From an uncultured Dialister sp. (GTDB lineage Bacteria; Bacillota_C; Negativicutes; Veillonellales; Dialisteraceae), in contig UPXR01000003.1 of the NCBI GenBank assembly GCA_900557365.1, positions 6,005 through 70,004 of the forward strand: a stretch of 64,000 nucleotides of DNA, read 5' to 3'. Shown here piece after piece: positions 1-7,557 of the stretch. Numbering within the stretch: position 1 is the first letter of the stretch; each line of letters opens with the position of its first letter. The notes below the pieces were generated by a model that did not search any database, had not been told where the DNA came from, and saw only the letters and a list, made by a program, of their open reading frames with translations. The translations under genes were made by a program, and so were the position numbers.

Positions 1-758
1 ATGAAGAACTGAATGGCATTCCCTCCGAGAACGACCAGAGTATACTTTCCGAGAGCTCCTACAATAATGCCTGCTTCAATCTGCGCGGAAAGCTGTGCGG
101 AAAATGCCAGGATCCCTGCCGGCAGAACGAAAAGGATGGCCCGGATCAGTGTGAAAAGAAGTTCCTGGAAACCGAGGATTCCTTTTAAAAGCATCTCTCT
201 GTTTTCCGTCTTCGGCATGAATGCAATCCCCAGACCGAAGGAAGCGGCAATAATCATGACAGCCAGAACATTCCCCGACAAAAACGGCTGAATCATATTA
301 TTCGGAATGACGCTCAGGATATGATCATAATAAGTCAGTGTTCCCAGCTTCTGCGGTACATTCGAAGCCCCCGCGCCGATAATGTCTGCCGGAAGATTTC
401 CCGGAGCGATCCAGAGATACATCCCGAGTCCTACTGCCGCAGCACAAACAGTCGTCAGCAGTGTATAAGTCACGGCATGTGCAAAAATTCTGCCGGTTTC
501 CTTCTTATTTCCCAAAGCGGCCAGAGTCGTAATGACCGCCAAAGCAATCGTCGGCACCGCGATGAATTGGAACAGCCGGGTAAATACTGTCGCAATAAAG
601 TTGAAAAGATCATTGAGCGGTTTAATTCCCAACCATCCCAGCGCTGCCCCGATAATCAGCGCAGCAATCCAGAGAGCAAACTGCCTCCCCTGTTTTTTCT
701 GCTTGTTTTTATCAAGAGCCTGCCGTACCTGGCTCTCAACTTCAGAATTCTTATCCAT
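1..758 (-). CDS. Sodium:dicarboxylate/amino-acid symporter (SLC1/DAACS family), 3' end outside the window
   Basis: About 252 N-terminal codons are present; the C-terminal half lies beyond position 1. After a charged, Lys-rich cytosolic N-terminus (about 22 residues) come hydrophobic segments typical of the SLC1 fold. An early segment reads RLFQFIAVPTIALAVITTLA, the family's conserved second-helix region. The start ATG at 756-758 follows AAGGAGGATT. A T-box with a probable UGC (Cys) specifier lies directly upstream, so I infer cysteine/cystine or a related sulphur amino acid as substrate, by analogy with SLC1-type cystine carriers such as TcyP. Protein sequence alone only supports the superfamily; glutamate, aspartate or serine/threonine remain possible. 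The substrate-binding HP2/TM8 region is not in view. Confidence 0.85.
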   Translation of the reverse strand, partial: MDKNSEVESQVRQALDKNKQKKQGRQFALWIAALIIGAALGWLGIKPLNDLFNFIATVFTRLFQFIAVPTIALAVITTLAALGNKKETGRIFAHAVTYTLLTTVCAAAVGLGMYLWIAPGNLPADIIGAGASNVPQKLGTLTYYDHILSVIPNNMIQPFLSGNVLAVMIIAASFGLGIAFMPKTENREMLLKGILGFQELLFTLIRAILFVLPAGILAFSAQLSAQIEAGIIVGALGKYTLVVLGGNAIQFF

Positions 759-813
759 ATAATCCTCCTTCAAGCCTGCAATTCCGGGTTTCTGTCCCCA
801 AAAGGACGATAAC

Positions 814-1055
814 AAAAAGCTCCCGTCCCAAAGGGACGAGAGCCTCGTGATTCACACCCAAATTTACATATACGTCACCGTATATGCCTCTATAGGTTCC
901 GCTAGCTGAAACCATAGTCCTGTATCGGGAACACCCGGGAAGGCCTACCTTTATCGGCCCGCCAGACTCTGAAATGCACTTCGGTACCCCTTCCATATCC
1001 GCTTCCACCGTCCGGACTCTCTAGAATTTCTTGAAGGTACTTACTCTCTTTCTTC
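814..1055 (-). promoter_or_regulatory. T-box riboswitch, probable Cys specifier (UGC), ahead of the SLC1 symporter
   Basis: Read on the minus strand, the leader has the AGUA motif opposite a CGAAG segment, the AGAGAG internal loop, a GGUGGAAGC distal loop, then CGAAG-UGC-A. That places UGC (Cys) in the specifier position, by alignment with the well-known glyQS T-box pattern GAAA-specifier-A. The antiterminator starts GGG and ends CGUCCC. The bulge that should read UGGNACC reads UGUGAAUC, with one extra U. If that U is ignored, the variable base is A, which would pair with the U73 discriminator typical of tRNA-Cys. The terminator is the GAGC hairpin at 819-843, followed by a U-run. Confidence 0.75.
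819..843 (-). terminator. T-box-controlled terminator
   Basis: A GCTCTCGTCCC / GGGACGGGAGC stem is followed on the minus strand by TTTTTG. Its 5' arm overlaps the antiterminator sequence, as expected for a T-box. Confidence 0.75.
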
Positions 1056-1073
1056 CTCGTCTTTGTTGCTCAT

Positions 1074-1102
1074 ACTGTAGCATAGGAATTTATAAATGTC
1101 AA
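1074..1102 (-). promoter_or_regulatory. Sigma-A type promoter for the Cys T-box leader
   Basis: On the minus strand, TTGACA (1102-1097) and TACAGT (1079-1074) are separated by 17 nt. Transcription would begin around 1068, just upstream of the T-box Stem I. Confidence 0.6.
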
Positions 1103-1128
1103 ATACTCTTTTCAAAACTTTTTCTAAA

Positions 1129-1161
1129 GGAATTCTCTTCCGAAATCCGAAAAAGAATTCC
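1129..1161 (-). terminator. Possible terminator after the MATE gene
   Basis: Imperfect inverted repeat GGAATTCTYTTYCG / CGRAARAGAATTCC, followed on the minus strand by CTTTAG. The T-tract is short, so termination is only plausible. Confidence 0.4.
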
Positions 1162-1186
1162 GTTGATCTGTACCGGATCTTCAGTC

Positions 1187-2527
1187 CTATACCAGTCTTT
1201 TTCTCCATACGCCCTGATGCCAGCGCCAGAAAAATACCAGTCCGCGGATGCATTCATCAGCCGCCATGGCAATCCAGACACCGGCCAGTCCCCAGCAGAG
1301 ATGAACGCCGAGAAGCCACGCGCCGAAGGTTGCAACTCCCCACATGAAGATAATGCCGATCGTCACCGGTGCCCGTACATCACCGGCTGCATTCAATGCC
1401 ATAACCATGCTCATATTGACGGCTCTTCCGATTTCCAGGAAAATCTCAATAAAGAGAATCGTTTTCCCCAGTGCATGAATTTCCGGATCATCGGTAAAAA
1501 TGGAAAGGACCGCATCTGCATTGAGATACAGAAAAAGCGCGATCGAGCCGGAAAGAAGCATCGCTACCGAAATTGTAAATTTTACCCGGCGGTCCACTTC
1601 CTCATTATCGCCGGCTCCTTTAAAGTAACCTACGAGAATCTGCGTAGCCATTGCCAGAGATTGAGAGTACACATAGCTCATCATGGCAATGATATAGCAG
1701 TATACCTTCGTAGTAATAACGATAACCCCGAAAATATTCACAAACTTCATGATAACGGTCTGCGACAGCTGATAGGAGAAGGTTTCTCCGCCGGAAGGAA
1801 TCCCCAGATACAGAATCTTCCGCAGAGTCTCCCATGGGAAAGGCCGGAAGAACTTCATCGAAAGCCTTGCCGGAGTATATCGGTGAAAAAGATAAACAAT
1901 CAGAAAAAAGCCTATGAATTTGGAAATATTTGTGGAAATGCAGACCCCCAGCACCCCCAGAGAGGGAATCGGGCCCCAGCCGTGAATAAGGATCATATTT
2001 CCGCCGATATTGATCAGATTCATGACCAGTGAACAGATCATGGTCAGCTTCAGCAGCGCAAATCCCCGCAGAAAAGAAATAAAGGCCATATACATACTTT
2101 GTATAAAGACGAAAATTCCGATCCACCGCAGATACAGCGATGCGTCCGCCCAGGTCTCCTCCGGCATGCCCAATGCAGTCAGGAAGAAATCATCAAACAG
2201 AAAAAGAAGGACACTGATAATGAGTCCCAGTACCAGATTTGTTCCCAAAGCCACACTGCAGACCTCGCTGACCTTGGAAAGATTTCCCGCTCCCCGATAA
2301 TGAGCAATCAGTATGGTTGCTGCCTGAGAAAGGACTGCCAGAGTCAGGATCACCAGATTAAAGATGACATTATCATTTCCGACGGCCGCCACACTTCCCG
2401 TAGAATACCGGCTCAGCATGAACTGGTCCACATTCGGTACCATCATCTGCAGAACAGTCTCAACAAAAATAGGAACGGACATGGAAAATACTGTCCAGCG
2501 GCTTTTATATAACTCATGAGATGCCAC
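1187..2527 (-). CDS. MATE family efflux transporter (446 aa)
   Basis: Multidrug and toxic-compound extrusion carrier, expected to export organic cations or metabolites in exchange for Na+ or H+ across the inner membrane. About 12 hydrophobic segments are evident. The first contains the MATE-typical SVPIFVETVLQMMVPNVDQ stretch. An AAVGNDNVIF segment follows helix 1, and a second half-repeat begins near residue 235 (GIPSGGETFSYQLSQ). The length of 446 aa matches the family. The start ATG at 2525-2527 has CAGGAGGT upstream. It is monocistronic: the next gene upstream is a tRNA on the other strand. Substrate cannot be predicted. A second, longer MATE protein is at 23159-24799. Confidence 0.92.
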   Translation of the reverse strand: MASHELYKSRWTVFSMSVPIFVETVLQMMVPNVDQFMLSRYSTGSVAAVGNDNVIFNLVILTLAVLSQAATILIAHYRGAGNLSKVSEVCSVALGTNLVLGLIISVLLFLFDDFFLTALGMPEETWADASLYLRWIGIFVFIQSMYMAFISFLRGFALLKLTMICSLVMNLINIGGNMILIHGWGPIPSLGVLGVCISTNISKFIGFFLIVYLFHRYTPARLSMKFFRPFPWETLRKILYLGIPSGGETFSYQLSQTVIMKFVNIFGVIVITTKVYCYIIAMMSYVYSQSLAMATQILVGYFKGAGDNEEVDRRVKFTISVAMLLSGSIALFLYLNADAVLSIFTDDPEIHALGKTILFIEIFLEIGRAVNMSMVMALNAAGDVRAPVTIGIIFMWGVATFGAWLLGVHLCWGLAGVWIAMAADECIRGLVFFWRWHQGVWRKRLV

Positions 2528-2636
2528 AATAAACCTCCTGTGAAAAACGGTCTTATGATATCATCAAAATTTCCTGCCCGCAAGAAAAGAAGCAATTCTT
2601 TATCAATTCATTACATTCTTTTTACCTGAAAAGGTC

Positions 2637-2665
2637 TTGAAAAAAACGTACGGATAAGGCATAAT
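2637..2665 (+). promoter_or_regulatory. Promoter of tRNA-Val
   Basis: TTGAAA (2637-2642) and CATAAT (2660-2665) are spaced by 17 nt, ending 20 nt before the tRNA. An overlapping TATAAT at 2665-2670 would give a 22-nt spacer, which is less likely. Confidence 0.5.
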
Positions 2666-2685
2666 ATAATACAGCTTAAATCCAT

Positions 2686-2761
2686 GGGCGATTAGCTCAG
2701 CTGGGAGAGCGTCTGCCTTACAAGCAGAATGTCAGCAGTTCGATCCTGTTATCGCCCACCA
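2686..2761 (+). tRNA. tRNA-Val (anticodon UAC)
   Basis: 76 nt including an encoded CCA. Acceptor arms GGGCGAT and ATCGCCC pair perfectly. The D-loop has AGCTCAGCTGGGAGAGC, the anticodon loop CTTACAA gives UAC (Val), and the T-loop is GTTCGATCC. It stands alone, with its own promoter and a terminator immediately downstream. Confidence 0.97.
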
Positions 2762-2762
2762 C

Positions 2763-2795
2763 AAAAAAGACTTCACGATGTGAGGTCTTTTTTAT
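2763..2795 (+). terminator. Terminator of tRNA-Val
   Basis: AGACTTCAC / GTGAGGTCT hairpin (with a G-T pair) flanked by A6 and T6, starting 2 nt after the tRNA CCA. It is symmetrical enough to work in both directions. Confidence 0.85.
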
Positions 2796-2825
2796 TTTCC
2801 GCAAAAGAAAATTCCATAAAAACAG

Positions 2826-2874
2826 GAAAGCCTTTATTTCCCGGTTTCTTTTAAATCAGGAAATAAAGGCTTTC
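2826..2874. repeat. 16-bp perfect inverted repeat of unknown role
   Basis: GAAAGCCTTTATTTCC at 2826-2841 is repeated inverted at 2859-2874, with a 17-nt loop. It sits between the tRNA terminator and the LarA terminator, so no gene obviously needs it. The minus-strand side is followed by CTGTTTTTA, so it could be a backup terminator. Confidence 0.6.
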
Positions 2875-2974
2875 TTCATAGAACTCTCCCGTCCGCCCTC
2901 CGGGACAGCGTCAAATCCCGCAAAATCCCGGTCTCCTTATCTATGCCCACTGCCGCTTCACGGATTCCTCCGAT

Positions 2975-3020
2975 ATTCAGAAAAAGAGCCGGTCGGTCTA
3001 TCCGGCTCTTTTTTCTGAAT
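2975..3020 (-). terminator. Terminator of the LarA-like gene
   Basis: ATTCAGAAAAAGAGCCGG (2975-2992) is inversely repeated at 3002-3020. On the minus strand this gives a GC-rich AGCCGG stem followed by CTTTTTCTG, about 40 nt after the stop codon. Confidence 0.75.
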
Positions 3021-3059
3021 GAATTGGTAAAATCGGTGCATCAGGTATTTACCGGGTCC

Positions 3060-4307
3060 TCATTCCAGCATGGGAAGTGTCGATCCGCCCAGAGGAATGA
3101 CATATACTTCTGCGTCTTTTCCCATTTTATCCAAGGCAGCGTCCACGGCCGTCTGCATATCACGGAAAGGCGTCATATTGGCCTTGCGCACCTGTTCCTC
3201 CTCCATGTCTGTCACCAGGTAAATGCTGCATTTCTTCTGAACCAGCGCCAGCGCCGCCGATTTATGTCCGCCCAGTTCAAAATGCTCATGAATGGCTTTC
3301 ACCCGATCATCCGGCGTTTCATAATTCCGGATCCATTTTTCGAATACATCACTGCCGTAGCCTTCCTTGCAGGAAGCGGAAACAACCATGACACCGCCTT
3401 CCCGGACCGCATGTTTTGCATTATCGATAGCCTTCTGTGCCTGATACAGACTGATATCCTTCGGGTAACCTCCGGCAGAAACGATGACGACATCTGCAGG
3501 GTGCCCGATTTTTATTTTGTAAATGCCGTCCAGAAAATGACAGGCTTTCCGATGCGCCTGAATCCGGTCTCCTGCCGCCGCAAAGGCAATTTTTTTATGA
3601 TCATCCAGAACCACATTCACAATAAAGTCGACCGGGCATAAATCATAAGTTCTTTCCATATCCTCCCGTACGGGATTCCCTTCCAGATGCCCTGCATAGG
3701 CGCCGTCCCGGATCATGTTTTTATGATTGGACTGGATAGACGCCCGGGAAGCCACACCGGGCATCAGGGCCTTCATGCCTCCGCTGTACCCCGCGAAATA
3801 ATGGTATTCCACATTTCCCAGAAGAATGCGCCGGTCTGCCCTGACCACCTCGGAAAAAATATCCACGGAAGTGCCGTTCGGGCAGGTTCCCAGATGGATG
3901 CAGTCCTCCGGATCGCTTTCTATACAGCGAAAATTCTCATATACCTTGTCCCCCAACAGACGTCTTTTTTCTTCTTCCGTCTGTTTTCTGTGCGATCCCA
4001 GGCCGAAGACAATGGTTACATCTTCCTTACGGCACCCTGCCTTTTCCAACTCCTCCCACACACAGGGAATGACAATCCCGGAAGGCATCGGCCGGGTTAC
4101 ATCACTGGTAATAATAACTACCTTTTCTCCGGGTTTTACGATATCCGAAAGCTTTTCCGTTCCGATCGGATGCGCCAGTGCGTCCCGGACTTCCTCCGTT
4201 TCCGACTCTGCAGCAGGACACTGCATCGGATACAGCTCTGCCGGATGATGAGAATCATCTACATGAAATGAAACCAGGTCTTTCCCATATTTGATGCTGA
4301 ATTCCAT
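3060..4307 (-). CDS. larA: LarA-like nickel-dependent lactate racemase family protein (415 aa)
   Basis: Members of the LarA (DUF2088) family racemise or epimerise 2-hydroxy acids using a nickel-pincer nucleotide. Visible family motifs are TSDVTRPMPS, the GLGSHRKQTEEE histidine segment, and the signature HYFAGYSGGMKALMPGVASR with its His and Lys residues, followed by a SNHKNM histidine. The length agrees with LarA (about 425 aa). I placed the start at the ATG 4305-4307 because AGAAGGAGG sits 5 nt upstream; an in-frame ATG 12 codons earlier has no ribosome-binding site. It is transcribed alone and divergently from the serine operon. No larB, larC or larE is nearby, so the cofactor genes must be elsewhere. 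The substrate may be lactate or another 2-hydroxy acid. Confidence 0.87.
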   Translation of the reverse strand: MEFSIKYGKDLVSFHVDDSHHPAELYPMQCPAAESETEEVRDALAHPIGTEKLSDIVKPGEKVVIITSDVTRPMPSGIVIPCVWEELEKAGCRKEDVTIVFGLGSHRKQTEEEKRRLLGDKVYENFRCIESDPEDCIHLGTCPNGTSVDIFSEVVRADRRILLGNVEYHYFAGYSGGMKALMPGVASRASIQSNHKNMIRDGAYAGHLEGNPVREDMERTYDLCPVDFIVNVVLDDHKKIAFAAAGDRIQAHRKACHFLDGIYKIKIGHPADVVIVSAGGYPKDISLYQAQKAIDNAKHAVREGGVMVVSASCKEGYGSDVFEKWIRNYETPDDRVKAIHEHFELGGHKSAALALVQKKCSIYLVTDMEEEQVRKANMTPFRDMQTAVDAALDKMGKDAEVYVIPLGGSTLPMLE

Positions 4308-4434
4308 GATTCCTCCTTCTGCAAAACTGCTGATGTAAATCATATCCCATAAACCATACTACATATTAGTAATACTTACATCTTAATTATACTATATCTT
4401 CTTCCGCGATCCTGTAAATTTTTATAAAAAATCC

Positions 4435-4463
4435 TTGACAAGAATCAGCAATGCGCCTATAAT
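4435..4463 (+). promoter_or_regulatory. Promoter of the serine operon
   Basis: Perfect consensus: TTGACA (4435-4440), 17-nt spacer, TATAAT (4458-4463). It lies directly upstream of the Ser T-box. Confidence 0.85.
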
Positions 4464-4652
4464 CCAAGCATAAGCAAAAGCCAATGACGAAGAAGGGATA
4501 CGGATTCTTTTTCCAGAGAGTCAGCATTTCGGTGTAAGCTGATAAAAGAGCTTTATCTTTCCGCTTCGGAGACATAGGTGAAGAATCTATCGGGTATGCC
4601 CGTTACAGCAAATCAAAGATGGCTGAAAGGCAATTTGGGTGGTATCGCGGGT

Positions 4653-4686
4653 GCTCTCGTCCCTTAGAGGATGAGAGCCTTTTTAT
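4653..4686 (+). terminator. First Ser T-box terminator
   Basis: GCTCTCGTCCC pairs imperfectly with GGATGAGAGC and is followed by CTTTTTATTT. The 5' arm is shared with antiterminator module 1. Confidence 0.8.
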
Positions 4687-4736
4687 TTCCCCTATCTCCA
4701 GGTCCTTTCTGCTAAATTGGGTGGCACCGCGAGAAA

Positions 4737-4771
4737 AGAGAAGCTCGTCCCATGGGACGTCTTCTCTTTTT
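4737..4771 (+). terminator. Second Ser T-box terminator
   Basis: AGAGAAG-CTCGTCCC / GGGACG-TCTTCTCT hairpin followed by CTTTTTC, 20 nt before the serC start codon. Confidence 0.8.
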
Positions 4772-4790
4772 CTATTTCGGGAGGAAAAAA

Positions 4791-5861
4791 ATGAAACGAG
4801 TATACAACTTTAATGCAGGCCCATCCCCTATGCCGCTGGAAGTACTGGAAGAACTCCAGCAGGATCTGACCGATTTTCGGAATACCGGTATGGGCATCAC
4901 GGAAATTTCCCACCGTTCCAATGAATTCCAGGATATGCTGGATGAAACGAAAGCGGACCTTCATGAGCTGATGCATCTCGGTGAAAATTATAAAATCGTT
5001 TTCATCCAGGGCGGCGGCACCATGCAGTTCCTCATGACGGCAGCCAATTTCCTTCATACAAAAGGCGCCTATGCCGACACAGGTGTGTGGACCCAAAAGG
5101 CAAAGAAAACCGCCGCCTTCTTCGGAGAGGTCTATGATGCCTCCTCCGCCGCAGACAAAGATTATTCCTACATTCCCGATACGGTTCAGATCCGGCCGGA
5201 TACAGATTACCTCTATCTCTGCTCCAATAACACCATCTACGGAACAGAATACAAGGATTTCCCCAAAACAGACATTCCCATCATAGCAGACATGTCCTCC
5301 GATATTCTTTCCAGAGAAATTGACTTCAACCGGTTCAGTCTTATCTGGGCAGGCATTCAGAAAAATCTGGGCGCCGCAGGATGCGCCTTTGCAGCCATCC
5401 GGGAAGATTTTCTGGAAAAAGCAAGAACCAATATTCCGGAATACCTGCAGTACCGCACCTTTGTTGCAAAGGATTCCACCTATAATACCCCTCCGGTATT
5501 CTGCATCTATACACTGAATCGAATGCTCCACTGGATCAAGGGACAGGGCGGACTCCCTGCGGTGGAAGAACGAAATAAACGCAAAGCACAAATGATTTAC
5601 GACGTCATCGATGCCAGTGACGGCTTCTATAAGGGGCATGCAGAGAAAAAGGACAGAAGCCGCATGAATATCACCTTCAATCTGGCCGATTCGGCTATGG
5701 AAAAGGATTTCATCGCCCAAGCCAGGGAAAATGATTTTGTCGGAATAAAAGGCCACCGTCTCATCGGCGGTCTCCGGATATCTCTGTACAATGCAGTCAC
5801 ACCGGAAGCGGCCTCTGCCCTGGCGGAATTCATGAAGGAATATGCCTGGAAGAACGGATAA
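4791..5861 (+). CDS. serC: Phosphoserine aminotransferase (356 aa)
   Basis: PLP enzyme that converts 3-phosphohydroxypyruvate and glutamate to phosphoserine, the second step of serine synthesis; cytosolic. The N-terminus MKRVYNFNAGPSPMP is diagnostic. GQGGGTMQF-like (IQGGGTMQF) and the PLP-lysine region WAGIQKNLGAAG are present, and the C-terminus carries IKGHRLIGGLRISLYNA, the phosphate-binding family signature. Length is standard. The ATG at 4791 follows GGGAGG. It is the first gene after the Ser T-box, and serA follows after 94 nt. Confidence 0.97.
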   Translation: MKRVYNFNAGPSPMPLEVLEELQQDLTDFRNTGMGITEISHRSNEFQDMLDETKADLHELMHLGENYKIVFIQGGGTMQFLMTAANFLHTKGAYADTGVWTQKAKKTAAFFGEVYDASSAADKDYSYIPDTVQIRPDTDYLYLCSNNTIYGTEYKDFPKTDIPIIADMSSDILSREIDFNRFSLIWAGIQKNLGAAGCAFAAIREDFLEKARTNIPEYLQYRTFVAKDSTYNTPPVFCIYTLNRMLHWIKGQGGLPAVEERNKRKAQMIYDVIDASDGFYKGHAEKKDRSRMNITFNLADSAMEKDFIAQARENDFVGIKGHRLIGGLRISLYNAVTPEAASALAEFMKEYAWKNG

Positions 5862-5955
5862 TTCCGGAGGAAAGCCGCCGGGCTTCTGCCCCGATCTTTT
5901 CCAATCAGAAAACAGAATCTAACAGTATCTATAGAAATCAAGGGAGGAATTTATT

Positions 5956-7545
5956 ATGTATCGTATTTTCATTACCAAGGACGTAGCCAAGGAAGCCCGT
6001 GAATTACTGGAAAAAGAATTCATTGTCGATATCCGGGACAATATGACGGAAGATGAACTGTGCAAAGCCATCGCCGATTATGACGCCATCATCACCCGAA
6101 GCCAGACAAAGGTCACCGCCAAGGTCATTCAGGCCGCAAAAAATCTGAAGGTCATCGGCCGCGCCGGTGTCGGAATCGACGGAATCGACATCAAGGAAGC
6201 CACCAAGAGAGGCATTACCGTCGTCAATACACCGGAATCCAACACCATTGCCGCCTGCGAACACACCATCGCCCTGATGCTCGCCATGACCCGCCACATC
6301 CCCCAGGCACATCAGTCCATTATGGAAGGCCGCTGGGACCGCAAAAGCTTCACCGGCATCCAGCTTCTGGATAAGACCGTAGGCATCATCGGCGTCGGCC
6401 GTGTCGGCTCCAATGTCGCCAAGCGTCTCCAGGCCTTCAATATGAAAACCATCGGATACGATCCTTATATCCCGGCAGAAAGAGGCAAGCAGCTCGGTGT
6501 CGAACTGGTGGATCTGGATACTCTGCTGAGGGAATCGGACTATATCACCCTTCATACACCGCTTACCGATGAAACACGGGGCATGATCGGCGCTGCAGAA
6601 ATCGCAAAAATGAAGGACGGCGTCCGCCTGGTCAATGCTTCCCGCGGAGCCGTTGTCGATATTCAGGCTCTGGCAGAAGCACTGAAATCCGGCAAGGTAG
6701 CCGGTGCGGGCATCGATGTATGGCCCAATGAACCGCTCACTGCGGAAAACAACCCCTTCCTGGGCATGACCAATGTGGCACTCACACCGCATCTGGGGGC
6801 TTCCACAAAAGAAGCTCAGGCCGGCGTTGCTACCGATGTTGCCATCGGTGTAGCACAGGCACTTCACGGAGAACCGGTTGCCACTGCTGTAAATGCTTCC
6901 CCCATTACAAAGGCTACGCTCCATGTCATCCAGCCTTATTTCGACCTTTGCGAAAGAATGGGCAATATTGCCATTGATCTTGCCGGCGGCCGTATTTCCG
7001 GCATAAACGTGGAATATACAGGTGAACTGACAGAAACGGAAACCGCTCCTCTCACCACCGCCGTTCTGAAAGGTCTTCTTACCCCTGTCCTCCAGCAGAC
7101 CGTAAACTTTGTCAACGCAAGAAATATTGCGGAAGAACGTCATATGGAAATCCGGGAAATCAAAGCCAAGAAAGGCCATTACTTTACCAATACCATTTCC
7201 GTCACGGTGGATACCGACAAAGGAACTCACCGCATCACCGGCGCTCTCTTCGACCGCAAGGAAGCCAAGATTGTTTCCATTGACCGTTTCCGTGTAGATC
7301 TGGAACCGAAGGGCTGCTTCATCATTGCTCCCCATGAAGACAAACCGGGCATGATCGGCCAGGTGGCTTCTGTTCTGGGCAAGGCAGGCGTCAATATCAA
7401 CGGCATGCAGGTCGGTGCTTCCCTGGATAAAGGCATCAATGTCATGGCCGTTGCCGTGGACAGGGACATTCCCACTGCCGTCATCCCTGCTCTGATGAAC
7501 ATCGACGGCATCAAGGATATCAAAGTCATCCATTGTGAACACTGA
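5956..7545 (+). CDS. serA: D-3-phosphoglycerate dehydrogenase, long ACT-domain form (529 aa)
   Basis: Oxidises 3-phosphoglycerate to 3-phosphohydroxypyruvate with NAD+, the first step of serine synthesis. The NAD-binding Rossmann motif GIIGVGRVGSNVA is near residues 140-152. The catalytic Arg, Glu and His fall in the VNASRGAVVD and LTPHLGAST regions. An intervening domain precedes a C-terminal ACT domain (about 455-529, starting DKPGMIGQVASVLGKAGVNI), which in this family binds serine. It therefore has the 529-aa architecture with both regulatory domains. The ATG at 5956 has AGGGAGG upstream. It shares the T-box-controlled transcript with serC and the phosphatase 12 nt downstream. Confidence 0.98.
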   Translation: MYRIFITKDVAKEARELLEKEFIVDIRDNMTEDELCKAIADYDAIITRSQTKVTAKVIQAAKNLKVIGRAGVGIDGIDIKEATKRGITVVNTPESNTIAACEHTIALMLAMTRHIPQAHQSIMEGRWDRKSFTGIQLLDKTVGIIGVGRVGSNVAKRLQAFNMKTIGYDPYIPAERGKQLGVELVDLDTLLRESDYITLHTPLTDETRGMIGAAEIAKMKDGVRLVNASRGAVVDIQALAEALKSGKVAGAGIDVWPNEPLTAENNPFLGMTNVALTPHLGASTKEAQAGVATDVAIGVAQALHGEPVATAVNASPITKATLHVIQPYFDLCERMGNIAIDLAGGRISGINVEYTGELTETETAPLTTAVLKGLLTPVLQQTVNFVNARNIAEERHMEIREIKAKKGHYFTNTISVTVDTDKGTHRITGALFDRKEAKIVSIDRFRVDLEPKGCFIIAPHEDKPGMIGQVASVLGKAGVNINGMQVGASLDKGINVMAVAVDRDIPTAVIPALMNIDGIKDIKVIHCEH

Positions 7546-7557
7546 GAAGGAGTCGCT

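Larger units (their letters stand above)
4470..4775 (+). promoter_or_regulatory. T-box riboswitch, Ser specifier (UCC), with two antiterminator/terminator modules
   Basis: Stem I contains GACGAAGAAG, the AGAGAG loop (about 4516-4521) and a GGTGTAAGC distal loop. The specifier region CTT-TCC-G gives UCC (Ser), which fits serC and serA downstream. Module 1 starts at TTTGGGTGGTATCGCG (from 4634); its bulge is UGGU. Its terminator is at 4653-4686. Only about 26 nt later, module 2 starts at ATTGGGTGGCACCGCG (from 4715); its bulge is UGGC, able to pair with the G73 expected on tRNA-Ser. Its terminator is at 4737-4771. No second Stem I fits between the modules, so one specifier domain serves two expression platforms. 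Confidence 0.9.

Noticed and set aside
751..1008. Small minus-strand open frame across the Cys T-box
   Set aside because: It covers the specifier and antiterminator of the leader RNA and has no ribosome-binding site; the RNA structure explains the conservation.
4387..4813. Short open frames inside the Ser T-box leader
   Set aside because: They lie within RNA elements that account for the sequence. None has a credible start or a protein-like composition.
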